DNA of 64,000 bases from Croceicoccus gelatinilyticus. GTDB lineage: Bacteria; Pseudomonadota; Alphaproteobacteria; Sphingomonadales; Sphingomonadaceae. The stretch spans positions 124,001-188,000 of the forward strand of contig NZ_JAHCBF010000007.1 in assembly GCF_018398395.1 (NCBI RefSeq). Direction: 5' to 3'. Made by a program: the position numbers and the translations under genes. Shown here one piece after another: positions 8,269 through 19,572 of this stretch (its first letter is position 1; each line of letters opens with the position of its first letter). The notes below the pieces were generated by a model. The model saw only the letters and a list, made by a program, of their open reading frames with translations. It was not told the DNA's origin and did not search any database.

Positions 8269-8289
8269 AGTTTGGCCTCTCAGACTTCA
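8266..8289. terminator. Candidate bidirectional hairpin between convergent genes
   Basis: TGAAGTTTG (8266-8274) pairs with CAGACTTCA (8281-8289), one mismatch in nine, around a 6-nt loop. The stem contains the stop codons of both convergent genes. No long T-run is present on either side, so termination activity is inferred from position. Confidence 0.4.
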
Positions 8290-10610
8290 AGGCGCAGACC
8301 CCGCAGCCGCAGTGCATTGCCAATCACCGATACGGAAGAGAGGCTCATGGCCGCCGCCGCGATCATCGGGCTGAGCAGCACTCCGAAGAAGGGATACAGC
8401 ACGCCTGCCGCGACCGGAATGCCAAGCGTATTGTAAGCGAAGGCGAAAAACAGGTTCTGCCGGATGTTGCGCATCGTTCCGCGCGATAGCACGATGGCCT
8501 GCACCACTCCCGTCAGGTCCCCGCGAACCAGCGTCACACCGGCGCTTTCGATTGCAACATCGGTGCCGGTGCCCATGGCAATGCCGACATCGGCGGCGGC
8601 CAGTGCAGGCGCATCGTTGATCCCGTCCCCGGCCATGCCGACGCGGCGACCTTGCGCTTTCAGCTCTTCGATCTTGCGGTGCTTGTCTTCGGGCGAGACA
8701 TTGGCGTGCACTTCGTCGATTCCCATTTCGCGCGCGACCGCTGCGGCAGTGCCGCGGCTGTCGCCAGTCAGCATAACGACCCGGATTTTGCGCGCGTGCA
8801 ACGCCGCAATGGTCGCTGCGCTGGTGGGCTTGATCGGATCGGCCACCGCGATGAGCCCTGCCGGACGGCCATCGAATGCCACGAACATCACCGTCTGACC
8901 CTGTTTGCGCCCACTCTCGGCCGAGCCCAGCCAGGCCTCGTCATTGATCCCAACGCGCCGCATCATCTTCTCATTGCCGATCGCGACCCGGCGGCCCTGG
9001 ACATTGGCTTCAACACCTTCCCCGGTCGTCGAAGCGAGATCCGTAGCATTGGCGGGGGAGACGCCGCGCGTCCGTGCACCTTCGACGATTGCGTGGGCCA
9101 GCGGATGTTCGCTGCCCATTTCGACGCCTGCAACCGCAGCCAGGAAATCGGCTTCGTCGATACCGATTGCTGGCGTCACCGCCACCAGATCGGGCTTGCC
9201 CATTGTCAACGTGCCGGTCTTGTCGACCACCAGCGTATCGATCTTCTCGAGTGTCTCCAGCGCCTCGGCATTGCGGATCAGGATGCCGTGCTGGGCACCC
9301 TTGCCGGTGCCGGTCATGATCGACATCGGCGTCGCGAGCCCGAGCGCGCAGGGGCATGCGATGATCAGCACCGCAATGGCATTGACCAGCGCATAGGCAA
9401 GCGCTGGTGCGGGACCCCAGATTCCCCAGACCACGAAGGTGACAATGGCTATCACCACCACCGCAGGCACGAACCAGCCCGCTACCTGATCCGCCAGTCG
9501 CTGGATCGGTGCGCGGCTGCGCTGTGCCTCGGCCACCATCTGGACGATCTTGGACAGCATCGTGTCCTTGCCCACGCCGGTTGCGCGCATGACGAACCCA
9601 CCAGTCTGGTTGACTGTGCCGCCAATGACTGTGTCGCCAGCCTGTTTGGCGACCGGCAGCGGTTCGCCGCTGATCATGGATTCATCGATCGCGCTCGATC
9701 CCTCCTCGATTTCGCCATCGACGGGAACCTTGTCGCCCGGTCGAACGCGCAGACGATCGCCTGTGGCCAGCTGGTCGAGCGGCACCTCGCGCTCGTCGCC
9801 CGAGCCGAAGATCTTGACCGCGCTGGGCGGTGCCAGCTCGAGCAATGCGCGCAAGGCGCTCGAGGTCGAGCCTCTTGCCTTGAGCTCGAGGACCTGTCCG
9901 AGCAGGACCAGCGTCGTGATGACCGCTGCCGCCTCGAAATAGACCCCGACCCGTCCCGAATGGTCGCGAAACGCTGCAGGGAACAGATCGGGCGCGACCG
10001 TCGCCACCACGCTGAACAGATAGGCGATGGCAACGCCAAACCCGATCAGCGTGAACATGTTGAGATTGCGCGTCTTGAGCGACTGGACAGCACGGACGAA
10101 GAACGGCCAAGCGCCCCATAGAACCACCGGTGTAGCGAGGGCGAACTGCGCCCATTGCGCCCGGGCAGGTTCGATCAGCCGGTCGAATCTGAGCCCTGGT
10201 GCCATGTCGCTCATCGCGTAGACGAACAGCGGCAGAGTGAGCAGTGCGCTCCACCAGAACCGGCGCCGCATATCGACCAGTTCGGGATCGGGGCCATCGC
10301 CCAGCGAAACGGTTTCCGGTTCGAGCGCCATGCCGCAAATCGGGCATGAACCCGGCCCGGGCTGGCGAATTTCAGGGTGCATCGGGCAGGTGTAGATCGT
10401 GCCTTCTGGCACATCCTCGACCGCGTCGAGATGCGCACCCGAAAGATAGAGCTCGGGATCGGTGACGAACTTGTCGTGACAGCGCGGCGAACAGAAATAG
10501 TGTTTCGCGCCCTCATGCGTCGCGCTATGCTCGGCTCCTTCGATCGCGACGCTCATGCCGCATACCGGGTCGATCGCGCTACCCTCGATCACGCTCTGGT
10601 CCTTGATCAT
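8280..10610 (-). CDS. copA: Copper-type P1B ATPase with YHS and heavy-metal-binding domains
   Basis: 776 aa. The N-terminus has a YHS domain (DPVCGMSV...[11 protein letters not shown]) and a heavy-metal-binding domain with two CPxH/CGM pairs ([20 protein letters not shown]). Eight membrane helices, the CPC motif (IIACPCALG, around residue 418), the phosphorylation motif DKTGTLT (around 464), TGE-like SGEP and the hinge GDGIND are all present. This is the layout of CopA/SilP-type Cu+/Ag+ exporters. It is the last gene of the minus-strand copper operon, 12 bp after the multicopper oxidase. Confidence 0.93.
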   Translation of the reverse strand: MIKDQSVIEGSAIDPVCGMSVAIEGAEHSATHEGAKHYFCSPRCHDKFVTDPELYLSGAHLDAVEDVPEGTIYTCPMHPEIRQPGPGSCPICGMALEPETVSLGDGPDPELVDMRRRFWWSALLTLPLFVYAMSDMAPGLRFDRLIEPARAQWAQFALATPVVLWGAWPFFVRAVQSLKTRNLNMFTLIGFGVAIAYLFSVVATVAPDLFPAAFRDHSGRVGVYFEAAAVITTLVLLGQVLELKARGSTSSALRALLELAPPSAVKIFGSGDEREVPLDQLATGDRLRVRPGDKVPVDGEIEEGSSAIDESMISGEPLPVAKQAGDTVIGGTVNQTGGFVMRATGVGKDTMLSKIVQMVAEAQRSRAPIQRLADQVAGWFVPAVVVIAIVTFVVWGIWGPAPALAYALVNAIAVLIIACPCALGLATPMSIMTGTGKGAQHGILIRNAEALETLEKIDTLVVDKTGTLTMGKPDLVAVTPAIGIDEADFLAAVAGVEMGSEHPLAHAIVEGARTRGVSPANATDLASTTGEGVEANVQGRRVAIGNEKMMRRVGINDEAWLGSAESGRKQGQTVMFVAFDGRPAGLIAVADPIKPTSAATIAALHARKIRVVMLTGDSRGTAAAVAREMGIDEVHANVSPEDKHRKIEELKAQGRRVGMAGDGINDAPALAAADVGIAMGTGTDVAIESAGVTLVRGDLTGVVQAIVLSRGTMRNIRQNLFFAFAYNTLGIPVAAGVLYPFFGVLLSPMIAAAAMSLSSVSVIGNALRLRGLRLEV

Positions 10611-10622
10611 CGCCTGTCCTTC

Positions 10623-12173
10623 CTAGCTCTTCACGACTACGAACTGCCCCATCATCCCCGCATCCTCATGTTCGAGAATGTGGCAGTGATACATGTAGGG
10701 CAGGTCCGGATCGCTGTGTTCTTCAAAACGCAAGAGAAGGCGCACCTGCTCGCGCGGATTGACGATCACGGTATCCTTCAAACCGGTTTCCAGTGGTGGG
10801 GGCGCTCGGCCATCGCGGTCGATCACACGAAACTGGACGTTATGGATATGAAACGGGTGGGCCATCATCGAAGCGTTGGCGATCTCCCAGATTTCCCATT
10901 GGCCGACCGGCACACGTTCGTTGATCACGTTCATGTCCATCACAGCACCGTTAATGGACATTCCGCCGCCCATCATGCCCATGTCGAGAACGAAACGGCG
11001 GGTTCGGACGGCTGACGACGGGTCAGGTGGAGCAAGCGATGCCAGTTGTGTCGGCACCCTGGCTTGCTGGGCCGACCTTGCCGGCCTGATATCGAGGATT
11101 TGAAACACGTCTCCGGAAGCATCGCCGCTATTGCCGCGACCCATCATGCCGCCGCCCATCATTCCGCGTCCCCGTCCGCCCATCATGCCCATGGCGTTTT
11201 CGGGACTGCTGGCAAGAAGGCGAAGCGGGCGTCCTTCCGAGAGATCGATAATTACCTGCGCGCGCTCCCCCGGGGCGAGCCTGACCGAGCGGACGGTGTG
11301 AGGACGATCGAGCAAGCCGCCGTCGCTCGCGATCAGTTGTATCGAACGATCACCTTCGAGCGAGAAATCGTAGAAGCGAGCGTTCGATCCGTTGAGGATG
11401 CGCAGCCGCAATTGGCCTGCCTGTGCGTCGAACACAGAGTTTTTAGTGCCGTTGACGAATATCCGGTTCCCGCGCACGCCCATCATCCGCGTATGCATGC
11501 TCAGCGGGTACACCAACCGGCCGGATCCATCGATAACGCGATCCTGAACGACTAGCGGAATATCGTCGACGCCATAGTCGCTCGGCAAGTCGAGGCGCTC
11601 TTCCTCGTCATCGCGAACATAGATCGGCGCGGCGAGCCCAGCATAGACCTGCGGCCCGGCTTCGCGCTCCAAATGCGAATGACACCAGTAGAGCGAGGCC
11701 CGCTGGCGCACTTCGAAAGAGGGGCTCCAGCGTTCGCCGGGACGGATCAACTGATGCGGCCCGCCGTCGGCTGCGGCAGGAAGTTCGAAACCATGCCAAT
11801 GGACCGTAGCGCCTTCGGCCAGATTGTTGTCGATATGGAACTGCACCCGCTCGCCCCGGCGCATTTCAAGCGTCGGTCCCAGATAGGGTGCGTCGATGCC
11901 GATGGCGGGCGAAGCAACACCGGGGACGAATTCCTTCTGGCCTGGTGTCAAAGACAGGCGGAAAACCCGTGCGCCGTGCTCAATCTCGCCACGCTGCAAG
12001 GGCGGTATAGCGAGCGGATTGGACCCGTCAGTGCTGTCCAGCATCGATGCGTCTTGCGCTTTGCATCCCGCAAGCGGGAACGCGGCAAAGCCTGCAGCAG
12101 CAAAACCAGCGCTTTTGATCAGTGTGCGGCGGTCCACGGGGAATGCCTGGGTGATGCGCGGTATCCGGATCAT
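10623..12173 (-). CDS. Multicopper oxidase (CueO/CopA type)
   Basis: 516 aa. A twin-arginine-like signal (DRRTLIKSAGFAAAGFAAFPLAGC) directs folded export; the Cys suggests a lipobox alternative. All four copper-ligand blocks are visible: HWHGFE, WCHSHLE, HPFHIHNVQF and YHCHILEHEDAGMMG. A Met/Gly-rich insertion (MMGGRGRGMMGGGMMGRG, around residues 345-362) matches the copper-binding loops of CueO-type cuprous oxidases. It oxidises Cu(I) in the periplasm. Start 12173 is preferred over upstream codons because AGGAGGAG lies just before it. Confidence 0.93.
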   Translation of the reverse strand: MIRIPRITQAFPVDRRTLIKSAGFAAAGFAAFPLAGCKAQDASMLDSTDGSNPLAIPPLQRGEIEHGARVFRLSLTPGQKEFVPGVASPAIGIDAPYLGPTLEMRRGERVQFHIDNNLAEGATVHWHGFELPAAADGGPHQLIRPGERWSPSFEVRQRASLYWCHSHLEREAGPQVYAGLAAPIYVRDDEEERLDLPSDYGVDDIPLVVQDRVIDGSGRLVYPLSMHTRMMGVRGNRIFVNGTKNSVFDAQAGQLRLRILNGSNARFYDFSLEGDRSIQLIASDGGLLDRPHTVRSVRLAPGERAQVIIDLSEGRPLRLLASSPENAMGMMGGRGRGMMGGGMMGRGNSGDASGDVFQILDIRPARSAQQARVPTQLASLAPPDPSSAVRTRRFVLDMGMMGGGMSINGAVMDMNVINERVPVGQWEIWEIANASMMAHPFHIHNVQFRVIDRDGRAPPPLETGLKDTVIVNPREQVRLLLRFEEHSDPDLPYMYHCHILEHEDAGMMGQFVVVKS

Positions 12174-12229
12174 GCTCCTCCTGTTTCGCGATGGGCGGCA
12201 CCAGATTTGCCTGGCACCACCCAACCGAT

Positions 12230-12613
12230 TTACTCCTTCGTGATCGACGTGATCACACTGCCTTCAGAACCAGTACGAAATTCAAAGGCAATGCCCTCAC
12301 CGACGCTTACTTCGCTGCGCAATTGCTCATCGGCTTCGAACGCCATCGTCATCGCCGGCCATTCGATCGCTGGGACCGGACCGTGGTCGACGGTTATCGT
12401 GCCCGCTTCGGCATCGATGGCGGTGATGGTGCCTTGCGCACTCGCGGTCTGCATTGCGCTGCCGGTGTCCGTCATTGGCATATCTTGGCCGTCCATCATC
12501 ATTTCATTTTCAGCCATCGGCATGTCGTTCATCTCGGCAGTGTCCTGGCTAGAATCGCAGGCTGCCAGCGCCAGCGGCGCGGCCAATAGGGTTATGAGGG
12601 TTGTGTGACGCAT
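12230..12613 (-). CDS. CusF-like copper-binding lipoprotein
   Basis: 127 aa. Lipobox signal ([10 protein letters not shown]), a Met-rich linker ([17 protein letters not shown]) and a CusF domain with the signature [14 protein letters not shown], which carries the Trp and Met used by CusF to bind Cu(I)/Ag(I). It delivers copper to the Cus pump. The start overlaps the end of cusA by 22 bp and has AAGGAG upstream. Confidence 0.9.
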   Translation of the reverse strand: MRHTTLITLLAAPLALAACDSSQDTAEMNDMPMAENEMMMDGQDMPMTDTGSAMQTASAQGTITAIDAEAGTITVDHGPVPAIEWPAMTMAFEADEQLRSEVSVGEGIAFEFRTGSEGSVITSITKE

Positions 12614-15600
12614 TCTTCTTCTCCTTGGGGTTGGGTTGGCCGTTCCGGCCGGGGACGCCGCAGCAACAGATAGGCTGCGGGAAGCACGAACATGGACAGC
12701 AGCGGCGCGGTGATCATCCCGCCGATCATCGGCGCGGCGATGCGGCTCATCACTTCGGAGCCAGCCCCAGTGCCGATCAGGATCGGAAACAGGCCGGCGA
12801 GGATGACCGCGACGGTCATTGCCTTGGGCCGGACGCGCAGCAATGCCCCTTCACGGATGGCGGCTGAGACTTCCTCCGCATCCGAGTCCTTACCGCGCCG
12901 CTCCAGCGCAGCTTTCAGATAGATCAGCATGATGACGCCAAATTCGGCTGACACCCCGGCCAGCGCGATGAAGCCGACGGCGGTCGCGACCGACTGGTTG
13001 TATCCCATCAGGTAAAGCAGCCAGAAGCCGCCCGTCAGCGCGAACGGCAAGGTGCCCATGATGAGCAGCGCCTCGTCGAACCGGCGGAAGATCAGGTAAA
13101 GCAGCAGGAATATGATCGCGAGCGTAGCCGGAACGACGATCTGCAAGCGTTCGTAGGCCCGCGTGAGATATTCAAACTGCCCGGCATAGGACAGGCTGAC
13201 GCCCGTCGGCAGATCGACCTCGGCCGCGATAACCTCCTGCAGATCGCCAACCACAGAAGTCAGATCACGCCCGCGCACATCGATATAGACATAGCTTGTG
13301 GGACGGCCCTGTTCGCTCTTGAGCATGGGCGGGCCGCTGGTCACACGCACCTGCGCAACGGTACCAAGCGTGATCTGCTGACCAGACGGGGTCAGCACCG
13401 GCAGATTGCGCAGCTCGTCGACACTGTCGCGGATCTCGCGCGGATAGCGAACATTGATCGGGTATCTTGCGAGGTCTTCAACTGTACGAGCGACATTGGC
13501 ACCGCCAATTGCGCCGGAGACGATCTGCTGCACGTCGGCGATGTTGAGACCGTAGCGGGCCGCTTCCAACCGGTCGATATCGACATCGACATAGCGGCCT
13601 CCCGACAGCCTTTCAGCCAGCGCAGAGCTGACGCCGGGAATGTTCTTTGCCGCCTGTTCAATCTGAAGCGCGACGCGTTCCAGCTCGCCGAGATCCTCGC
13701 CCGAAACCTTGACCCCGATCGGGCTCTTGATGCCGGTTGCAAGCATGTCGATCCGGTTGCGGATCGGCGGCACCCATACATTGGCAAGGCCAGGCACCTG
13801 CACGGCGCGGTCCAGTTCCTCGACCAGCATGTCCGGTGTCATGCCCTCGCGCCACTCATCGCGTGGTTTGAAGCGGATGGTCGTCTCAAACATTGTGAGA
13901 GGGGCGGGATCGGTGGCGGTATCGGCGCGCCCGGCCTTGCCGAACACGGTTTCGACTTCCGGAACGGTCATGATGAGCCGGTCGGTGCGCTGTAGCAGCG
14001 CTGACGCCTCTCCGGGAGACAGTCCAGGAAGGGCGCTGGGCATGTAGAGCAGGTCGCCTTCATCGAGCGGCGGCAGGAATTCGCCGCCAAGACGCGAGAA
14101 GGGAACGAGCGTGGTCAGGAAGACCAGCCCGGCGATGGCCAAAGCGGTCTTCGGGCGGCGCATCACCCAGTCTAGCCCGGGTCGATACGCCCGGGTCAGC
14201 ACGCGATTGACCGGGTTGCTGTCCTCTGCCGGAATCTTTCCGCGCACCAGCCACCCCATCAGCACCGGAACCAGAGTGATCGACAGGATCGCAGCAGCCG
14301 CCATGGCATAGGTCTTGGTAAAGGCGAGCGGCGCGAACAGCCGTCCCTCCTGCGCCTGCAAGGTGAAAACCGGCAGAAACGACAAGGTGATGATCAGCAG
14401 GCTGAAAAACAGCGCCGGGCCGACTTCCTTCGAGGCATCCGCGACGATCCGCCAGCGCTCCTGGACGGACAGAACCGTGTCAGGGTTCTCCTCGGCCCAG
14501 CGCTCCAGATGCTTGTGGGCGTTCTCGATCATCACCACCGCGGCATCGACCATCGCGCCGACCGCGATGGCGATCCCGCCAAGAGACATGATGTTCGCGT
14601 TTACGCCCTGAAAGCGCATCACGATGAAGGCCGCGATAACGCCGAGCGGAAGAGTGACGACCGCGACGAGTGCCGATCGCGCGTGCCACAGGAACAGCAG
14701 GCACACCAAGGCAACGACAATGAATTCCTCGATCAGCTTGGTGGTCAGGTTTTCGACCGAAGCATCGATCAATTGCGAACGGTCGTAGGTGGTGACGATC
14801 TCGACCCCTTCGGGCAGGCTTGCCTGCAATTGTTCGAGCTTCGCTTCGACCGCCGCAATTGCGCTGCGCGCATCGGCGCCCTGGCGCAGAATGACGATAC
14901 CGCCGGCGACCTCGCCTTCGCCGTTGAGTTCCGCAATGCCGCGGCGCAGCTCCGGGCCGATCTGGATATTGGCCACATCGCCCAGCGTTACCGGAGTGCC
15001 GCCCGCTTCGGCGCGCAAGGGTATGCTGCGAAAATCCGCCAGCGTGCCGAGATAGCCCGAAGCACGGACCATATATTCGGCCTCGCCCATTTCGACGATA
15101 GAGCCGCCGGTCTCCTGATTGCCTGCCTGCACCGCTCGGACCACTTGCGCGTGCGTCACGCCCAGCGAAGCCATGCGATAGGGGTCGAGCACGATCTGGT
15201 ACTGCTTGACCATGCCGCCCACGCTGGCGACTTCGGCAATGCCGGGAATGGTTTTCAGCTCGTAGCGCAGGAACCAGTCCTGCAGGCTCCTGAGCCCGGC
15301 CAGGTCGTGTCCGCCGCTGCGGTCGACCAGCGCATATTCGTAGATCCAGCCCACCCCGGTAGCATCAGGGCCAAGTGTGCTCTGAACCCCGTCGGGCAAG
15401 CGGTTCTGGACCTGGTTCAGATACTCCAGAACGCGAGAGCGCGCCCAGTAGAGGTCGGTCCCGTCCTCGAAGATGACATAGACGTAGCTGTCGCCGAAAA
15501 AGGAATAGCCGCGCACGGTCTTGGCGCCGGGGACCGACAGCATGGTGGTCGCCATCGGATAGGTCACCTGGTCCTCGACGATACGGGGTGCCTGACCTGG

Positions 15601-15759
15601 ATAGTTCGAGCGGATCACCACCTGTACATCGGAAAGGTCCGGCAGGGCATCGACGGGCGTTGTCCGTACCGCCCAGAAACCGGCCAGCGCCAACCCTATC
15701 GCTGCCAGCACCACGAAAAAGCGATTGGCGATCGAGCTATCAATAATGCGCGCGATCAT
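12592..15759 (-). CDS. cusA: CusA-family RND heavy-metal efflux pump
   Basis: 1055 aa. An N-terminal membrane helix and periplasmic domain are followed by the RND core, with the helix-4 sequence [19 protein letters not shown] that carries the acidic proton-relay residues of the HME-RND family. Two large periplasmic loops and a second helix cluster fill the C-terminal half. It exports Cu(I)/Ag(I) with CusB and CusC. The ATG at 15759 overlaps the stop of cusB by 4 bp; upstream in-frame codons lie inside cusB and are rejected. Confidence 0.93.
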   Translation of the reverse strand: MIARIIDSSIANRFFVVLAAIGLALAGFWAVRTTPVDALPDLSDVQVVIRSNYPGQAPRIVEDQVTYPMATTMLSVPGAKTVRGYSFFGDSYVYVIFEDGTDLYWARSRVLEYLNQVQNRLPDGVQSTLGPDATGVGWIYEYALVDRSGGHDLAGLRSLQDWFLRYELKTIPGIAEVASVGGMVKQYQIVLDPYRMASLGVTHAQVVRAVQAGNQETGGSIVEMGEAEYMVRASGYLGTLADFRSIPLRAEAGGTPVTLGDVANIQIGPELRRGIAELNGEGEVAGGIVILRQGADARSAIAAVEAKLEQLQASLPEGVEIVTTYDRSQLIDASVENLTTKLIEEFIVVALVCLLFLWHARSALVAVVTLPLGVIAAFIVMRFQGVNANIMSLGGIAIAVGAMVDAAVVMIENAHKHLERWAEENPDTVLSVQERWRIVADASKEVGPALFFSLLIITLSFLPVFTLQAQEGRLFAPLAFTKTYAMAAAAILSITLVPVLMGWLVRGKIPAEDSNPVNRVLTRAYRPGLDWVMRRPKTALAIAGLVFLTTLVPFSRLGGEFLPPLDEGDLLYMPSALPGLSPGEASALLQRTDRLIMTVPEVETVFGKAGRADTATDPAPLTMFETTIRFKPRDEWREGMTPDMLVEELDRAVQVPGLANVWVPPIRNRIDMLATGIKSPIGVKVSGEDLGELERVALQIEQAAKNIPGVSSALAERLSGGRYVDVDIDRLEAARYGLNIADVQQIVSGAIGGANVARTVEDLARYPINVRYPREIRDSVDELRNLPVLTPSGQQITLGTVAQVRVTSGPPMLKSEQGRPTSYVYIDVRGRDLTSVVGDLQEVIAAEVDLPTGVSLSYAGQFEYLTRAYERLQIVVPATLAIIFLLLYLIFRRFDEALLIMGTLPFALTGGFWLLYLMGYNQSVATAVGFIALAGVSAEFGVIMLIYLKAALERRGKDSDAEEVSAAIREGALLRVRPKAMTVAVILAGLFPILIGTGAGSEVMSRIAAPMIGGMITAPLLSMFVLPAAYLLLRRPRPERPTQPQGEEECVTQPS

Positions 15760-17267
15760 TGCCCGGTTTTCCGGATCGAGACGATGCGCGGCCCGGAAGT
15801 GGCTTGCACAAATGTGAAGGAGACCCGGTCGCCGCGCGCGAAACCGCGCAGCTGTTCCGGTCCTTCGCTGGCAAAGGGCATGGTCATCGCCGGCCATTCG
15901 AGCGCAGGCACCGGACCGTGGCGCAAGGTCACGCTGTTGGCGTTTATGCGCTCGATCGTCCCGGTCGCGCGATAAGTCTGCGGTTCATCTGCATCGTCCG
16001 ACCCTCGGTCTTCGCTCGCACCGGATGGTGCCTGATCGACGGGACGCACGTCGATGCCCGCAAGGCTGGCTTCGGAATCGAGCAGGAACTGACCCGAGGT
16101 GACCACTCTTTCTCCTGCAGCGAGCCCGGCAAGAACTTCGGTCCGCCCGTTCGCTTCGCGGCCGATACGGATTTCCGCAGGGCGATAGCCGCCGCCTTCC
16201 TGCGCAATCATCACCAGGGTCCGCTCCCCGGTGCGAATGACAGCTTCCGAAGGGACCAGCAGCGCTTCGCGCCGTTCAGGCGCGAGCATCACTTGGGCAA
16301 ACATGCCCGGCTTGAGCCGCAGGCCCGGATTGGGCATCGCTGCCCGCACGGTGATCGTGCGGCTCGCGTCCTGCGCGCTCGGCAGAATGGCGATGATGCG
16401 TCCGGCAAACCGTTCGCCGGGAAAGGCAGTGAGCGTAGCGCTCACCGGCTGCCCGATACGCGCACTGCCCGCCAAGGCCTCGGGTACCGCCGCCTCGAGC
16501 CAGATCGGACTGTACCCGCTGATCTCGGCCAGCGATTGGCCCGCCGCCACGGTCATGCCCGGCCTCACGCCGAGCGACGTGATCGCGCCTGATTGCGGTG
16601 CGGTGACGGTGATGACCGTTTGCGGTCTTCCGCTTCGGGCAACCGAGGCGATCATCGAATCCGGCATGCCAAGCAGCCCCAGGCGCTCGCGGGCGGCGCG
16701 GGTCAACGCTTCGTCGCCGGTGGCGGCAACAGCAAGATACTCGTTTTGAGCGCCGCCCCATTCGGGCACCAGAATGTCGACGATCGGAGCGCCCCTGGCG
16801 ATGACATCCTGCGGTGCATGACCGTAGGTCCGCTGAACATAGCCGCCGGCACGCGGCTGAACGATCGCCATCTCGCTGCCGTTATATGCGAGTGTCCCTG
16901 TGACACTGGTTTCGGGCTCAAGCACGCCATATTCCGCTTCAGCAGTCCGGATCCCGAAATTCTGGACGAGCGTCGAATCGATGCTCACACCCCCGGCGCC
17001 TTGCGCGTCGCCGCCCGCGCATTTGGGCACCAGCTGCATGTCCATGAAAGGAGATTTGCCCGGCTCGTCGAAGCGCTGGTCAGGGACCATCGGATCGTAC
17101 CAGTAAAGCACATCCTCGCAGCTAGTATCCGCCGCTGCATCACCGTCGCCGCTCTCGCCGCCAAGTATGGACAGACCGTAGCCCGCCGCCAAGCTGACAA
17201 GGGCGATGCCAAGTCCAGCCGCATACATGCGCTGGCGCGGCGTGAATCGTTCGAGCGCGGAGTTCAT
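15756..17267 (-). CDS. cusB: CusB periplasmic adaptor with fused C-terminal CusF domain
   Basis: 503 aa. One N-terminal membrane anchor; a heavy-metal-binding segment around residues 45-85 with [20 protein letters not shown] and paired Cys; then the lipoyl/barrel adaptor core. Residues ~430-503 form a CusF domain ([29 protein letters not shown]), so the adaptor carries its own chaperone while a separate CusF is encoded downstream. ATGA overlap with cusC upstream and cusA downstream indicates tight operon organisation. Confidence 0.92.
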   Translation of the reverse strand: MNSALERFTPRQRMYAAGLGIALVSLAAGYGLSILGGESGDGDAAADTSCEDVLYWYDPMVPDQRFDEPGKSPFMDMQLVPKCAGGDAQGAGGVSIDSTLVQNFGIRTAEAEYGVLEPETSVTGTLAYNGSEMAIVQPRAGGYVQRTYGHAPQDVIARGAPIVDILVPEWGGAQNEYLAVAATGDEALTRAARERLGLLGMPDSMIASVARSGRPQTVITVTAPQSGAITSLGVRPGMTVAAGQSLAEISGYSPIWLEAAVPEALAGSARIGQPVSATLTAFPGERFAGRIIAILPSAQDASRTITVRAAMPNPGLRLKPGMFAQVMLAPERREALLVPSEAVIRTGERTLVMIAQEGGGYRPAEIRIGREANGRTEVLAGLAAGERVVTSGQFLLDSEASLAGIDVRPVDQAPSGASEDRGSDDADEPQTYRATGTIERINANSVTLRHGPVPALEWPAMTMPFASEGPEQLRGFARGDRVSFTFVQATSGPRIVSIRKTGQ

Positions 17268-18499
17268 GGCCTGCCTTCCCCGTAAGTAAGTCGCAGCCTC
17301 ACCGCCGCCTCGACAGCCGCCTGTTCGCGGTCGAGTATCTCCAGTTCGAGCAGTGCGAGCGCGGATTTCGCTGCAATCACATCGACAAGATCAGCCCGCC
17401 CTGCAGCAAAACTGGCTGTCTCGAGGTCGGCGCGGTCGCGCGCCAGCGGGAGAAGCTCATCACGCGCGCGTCCCCATTGCCGCACTGTGCTGCGCCAGGT
17501 TGCCAGATCAGCTTCGAAACCGGCAACCAGCGCGCGCCGACGATCTTCGCGCTCGGCCAATGCGGCAGCAGCTTCCGATTCGGCTGCGGCAATACGCGGA
17601 TTCTGCCGCCGGTCGGTGAAGATCGGCAGTGTGATCGATCCCATGACCGACATCGCATCACCGAAATCAGGATTGCGACGACCATAGGTGACGCTCACGC
17701 CGAAATCGGGTCGTTTCTCGGAGCGCGCGAGCACGACACCGGCTTGCGCCCGGCCTTGTTCGGCATCGGCCAGCAGGAGTTCGGGATTGCTGTCGAGCTC
17801 TAACCGAAGTTGGTCTTCGTCAAGGGCAGCCGATGGCGCGGTACCCAGGGCAACCGGGTCTGCGAGTGGTATATATCGGGAAATCTGCGCTTGCGCTGTC
17901 TCGCGCTCGGCTTCGATGGCGGTAATCGCATCTTCAATTCCGAGCAGCTCGCGCCGGATGGCCAGACTCTCCGCCGGGCGGGCCGATCCCGAAGCGACAG
18001 CACTGTTGGCAACCGGAACGAATGCTCTCAGTTCGTCGAGCGCGCCTTGGGCAAGATCAAGCCGTGCTTGCGCATAATGGAGCCGGACCCAGGCTGTTCC
18101 AGCATCGGCGAGCAGAGTGCGCTCGGCCATGCCAAGGCGTGCCTCGGCGAGCCGCACTTCCGAACTGGCAACGCCGAACCTCGCCCGTCGACGGGCGAGA
18201 TTTGGGATTTCCTGCTCGATACCGATTGCGATCTGCGTGGGGAGTTGCCGGTCTGGGTCGAACGCGGCAGGTCCGGTCACAGGAAGGTTCATGATACCTG
18301 CGCGTACGCGCGGATCGGGAAGCTCATCCGCCGCTTCCGCTGCCTCGCGCCGCGATTGTACACGCAGCGCGCCAGCTTCCAGAACGGGTTGTTCGCCTCG
18401 TGCTACCGCCAGTATTTCCTCGTATCCGACAGACTGTGCTTGGGCAGTCTGCGCGGCGAGCAGGGCCGAAAACGGCACCCAGCCAATGCGCCAATCCAT
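17264..18499 (-). CDS. cusC: CusC-like TolC-family outer membrane factor
   Basis: 411 aa. Signal peptide (FSALLAAQTAQAQS), then the long Ala/Glu/Arg-rich helices of TolC channel proteins with the repeated pattern PDPRVRAG...P and the second repeat VSVTYGRRNPDF...LPIF. It forms the outer-membrane duct for the Cus pump. The start at 18499 (MDWRIG) is chosen because a signal peptide follows directly; codons further upstream would add a charged, unlikely leader. Confidence 0.88.
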   Translation of the reverse strand: MDWRIGWVPFSALLAAQTAQAQSVGYEEILAVARGEQPVLEAGALRVQSRREAAEAADELPDPRVRAGIMNLPVTGPAAFDPDRQLPTQIAIGIEQEIPNLARRRARFGVASSEVRLAEARLGMAERTLLADAGTAWVRLHYAQARLDLAQGALDELRAFVPVANSAVASGSARPAESLAIRRELLGIEDAITAIEAERETAQAQISRYIPLADPVALGTAPSAALDEDQLRLELDSNPELLLADAEQGRAQAGVVLARSEKRPDFGVSVTYGRRNPDFGDAMSVMGSITLPIFTDRRQNPRIAAAESEAAAALAEREDRRRALVAGFEADLATWRSTVRQWGRARDELLPLARDRADLETASFAAGRADLVDVIAAKSALALLELEILDREQAAVEAAVRLRLTYGEGRP

Positions 18500-18595
18500 A
18501 ATTCTTACTCTTTCAAAGCGAGCTGACCGGGAAGGGCCACGGCGCACGCGGGCGAGCAACCGGGCGCTGGGCCTGTTTATCCGTCAAGCTCGCAA

Positions 18596-18612
18596 GCGGT
18601 GCGATGCACCGC
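18596..18612. promoter_or_regulatory. Perfect 7-bp hairpin between small secreted gene and cusC
   Basis: GCGGTGC (18596-18602) and GCACCGC (18606-18612) flank a 3-nt loop. The hairpin lies in the 123-bp gap between the small Cys/Met-rich gene and cusC on the minus strand and could attenuate or stabilise the transcript. No T-run follows. Confidence 0.35.
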
Positions 18613-18622
18613 CTAGGAAATG

Positions 18623-19033
18623 CTAGATGGTGAGTTGGCGTTGTGGAGGTGGCGATTCCGGCGGTAGGGGCTGGCTCTCGAGCCTGCTGGCACTCGCGGA
18701 AAGGTACTCAGGCGCAACAAAAAGCGGTTCTGTATGCGCCAGTCCCGAGCCGGTAAGCGCCAGGGGCGGAAGACAATTCATCGCAACGAGACAATCGAGT
18801 GTCATCTCGCAGCAAGGCCCGTGCTGATCGGCATTGTCCTTATCGGCCATCACCTGCTCGGGCATTGTGTGATTGGGCATGCCTTGCACCATTTCAGCGC
18901 AATCAGCCGACCCGGCCACTTCAATCTGCGGAACAGCTGCCTGTGCTGCGACCTGCACAAACAGGCCGAAGCTGAAGCAGATCAAAGTAAGAGCACGAAT
19001 ATACGTCACCGGTTTGGGATAGTCCGAACGCAT
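18623..19033 (-). CDS. Small secreted Cys/Met/His-rich protein at head of cus operon
   Basis: 136 aa. Signal peptide (ALTLICFSFGLFVQVAAQA) and a mature part rich in metal ligands: ADCAEMVQGMPNHTMPEQVM, then GPCCEMTLDCLVAMNC. The composition and position ahead of copper efflux genes recall CopL-type copper-responsive proteins, but homology is not certain. An alternative ATG lies at 19096; the inner start places the signal peptide closer to the N-terminus. It probably binds copper in the periplasm. Confidence 0.65.
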   Translation of the reverse strand: MRSDYPKPVTYIRALTLICFSFGLFVQVAAQAAVPQIEVAGSADCAEMVQGMPNHTMPEQVMADKDNADQHGPCCEMTLDCLVAMNCLPPLALTGSGLAHTEPLFVAPEYLSASASRLESQPLPPESPPPQRQLTI

Positions 19034-19128
19034 ACGACGTGCAAGTCGGTTATCAGGCTGAAGACAAAGGCCAGATTTATGTTTTCGCTTCAGCAAACCC
19101 GAAGCCCAAACCTATTGCCCAAATTTGC

Positions 19129-19572
19129 CTAACAGCAACCTGACTTTGACGCTTCCTCGGTGGGTTCCGATACCTCACGCACCAGATCGCCGGTCTCTTT
19201 TTCGTTCGCATGCCGAGCAATGTCGGCTTGTGAAACGATGCCGCAACATTTGCCACTCTCGTCCACAACAGGAAGCCGCCGAACTTTGTTGTCCTCCATT
19301 TTGCTGCGACAATCATCGACACTCGTGTCGGGTGTCACAGTAATCGGAGAGCTTGTCATCACGTCTTCTACCGACGTGTCAGAAGACTTGCCGTCTGCAA
19401 CGCAGCGACAAGCAATGTCACGATCGGTAATCACACCGACAAGTGTGCCGGAATCATCTACAACCGGAATTTCGCCGCAGTCGTTTTTCACCATGAGATT
19501 AGCGGCCTCCCGTACACTGGTCGAAGGATTGCAGCATGCAGGATTCGAGGTCATCACATTCTTGGCTTCCAT
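19129..19572 (-). CDS. Cys-rich tandem CBS domain protein
   Basis: 147 aa with two CBS motifs, recognised by MTSNPACCNPSTSVREAANLM...IPVVDDSGTLVGVITDRDIA and MTSSPITVTPDTSVDDC...LPVVDESGKCCGIVSQADIA. CBS pairs bind adenine nucleotides and regulate partners. Ten Cys in 147 residues, including CC pairs and a terminal SGCC, is unusual for the family and suggests metal or redox sensitivity. The ATG at 19572 has GGAGAC upstream. It is 95 bp from the next minus-strand gene. Confidence 0.85.
   Translation of the reverse strand: MEAKNVMTSNPACCNPSTSVREAANLMVKNDCGEIPVVDDSGTLVGVITDRDIACRCVADGKSSDTSVEDVMTSSPITVTPDTSVDDCRSKMEDNKVRRLPVVDESGKCCGIVSQADIARHANEKETGDLVREVSEPTEEASKSGCC

Noticed and set aside
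8652-10121. 489-residue plus-strand open frame opposite the copper ATPase
   Set aside because: It is antisense to a clear P1B ATPase, has low-complexity composition rich in Arg/His/Asp, and no domain; it is a shadow of GC-rich codon usage.
14509-15975. 488-residue plus-strand frame opposite cusA/cusB
   Set aside because: Antisense to well-supported RND genes; no recognised motif or RBS.
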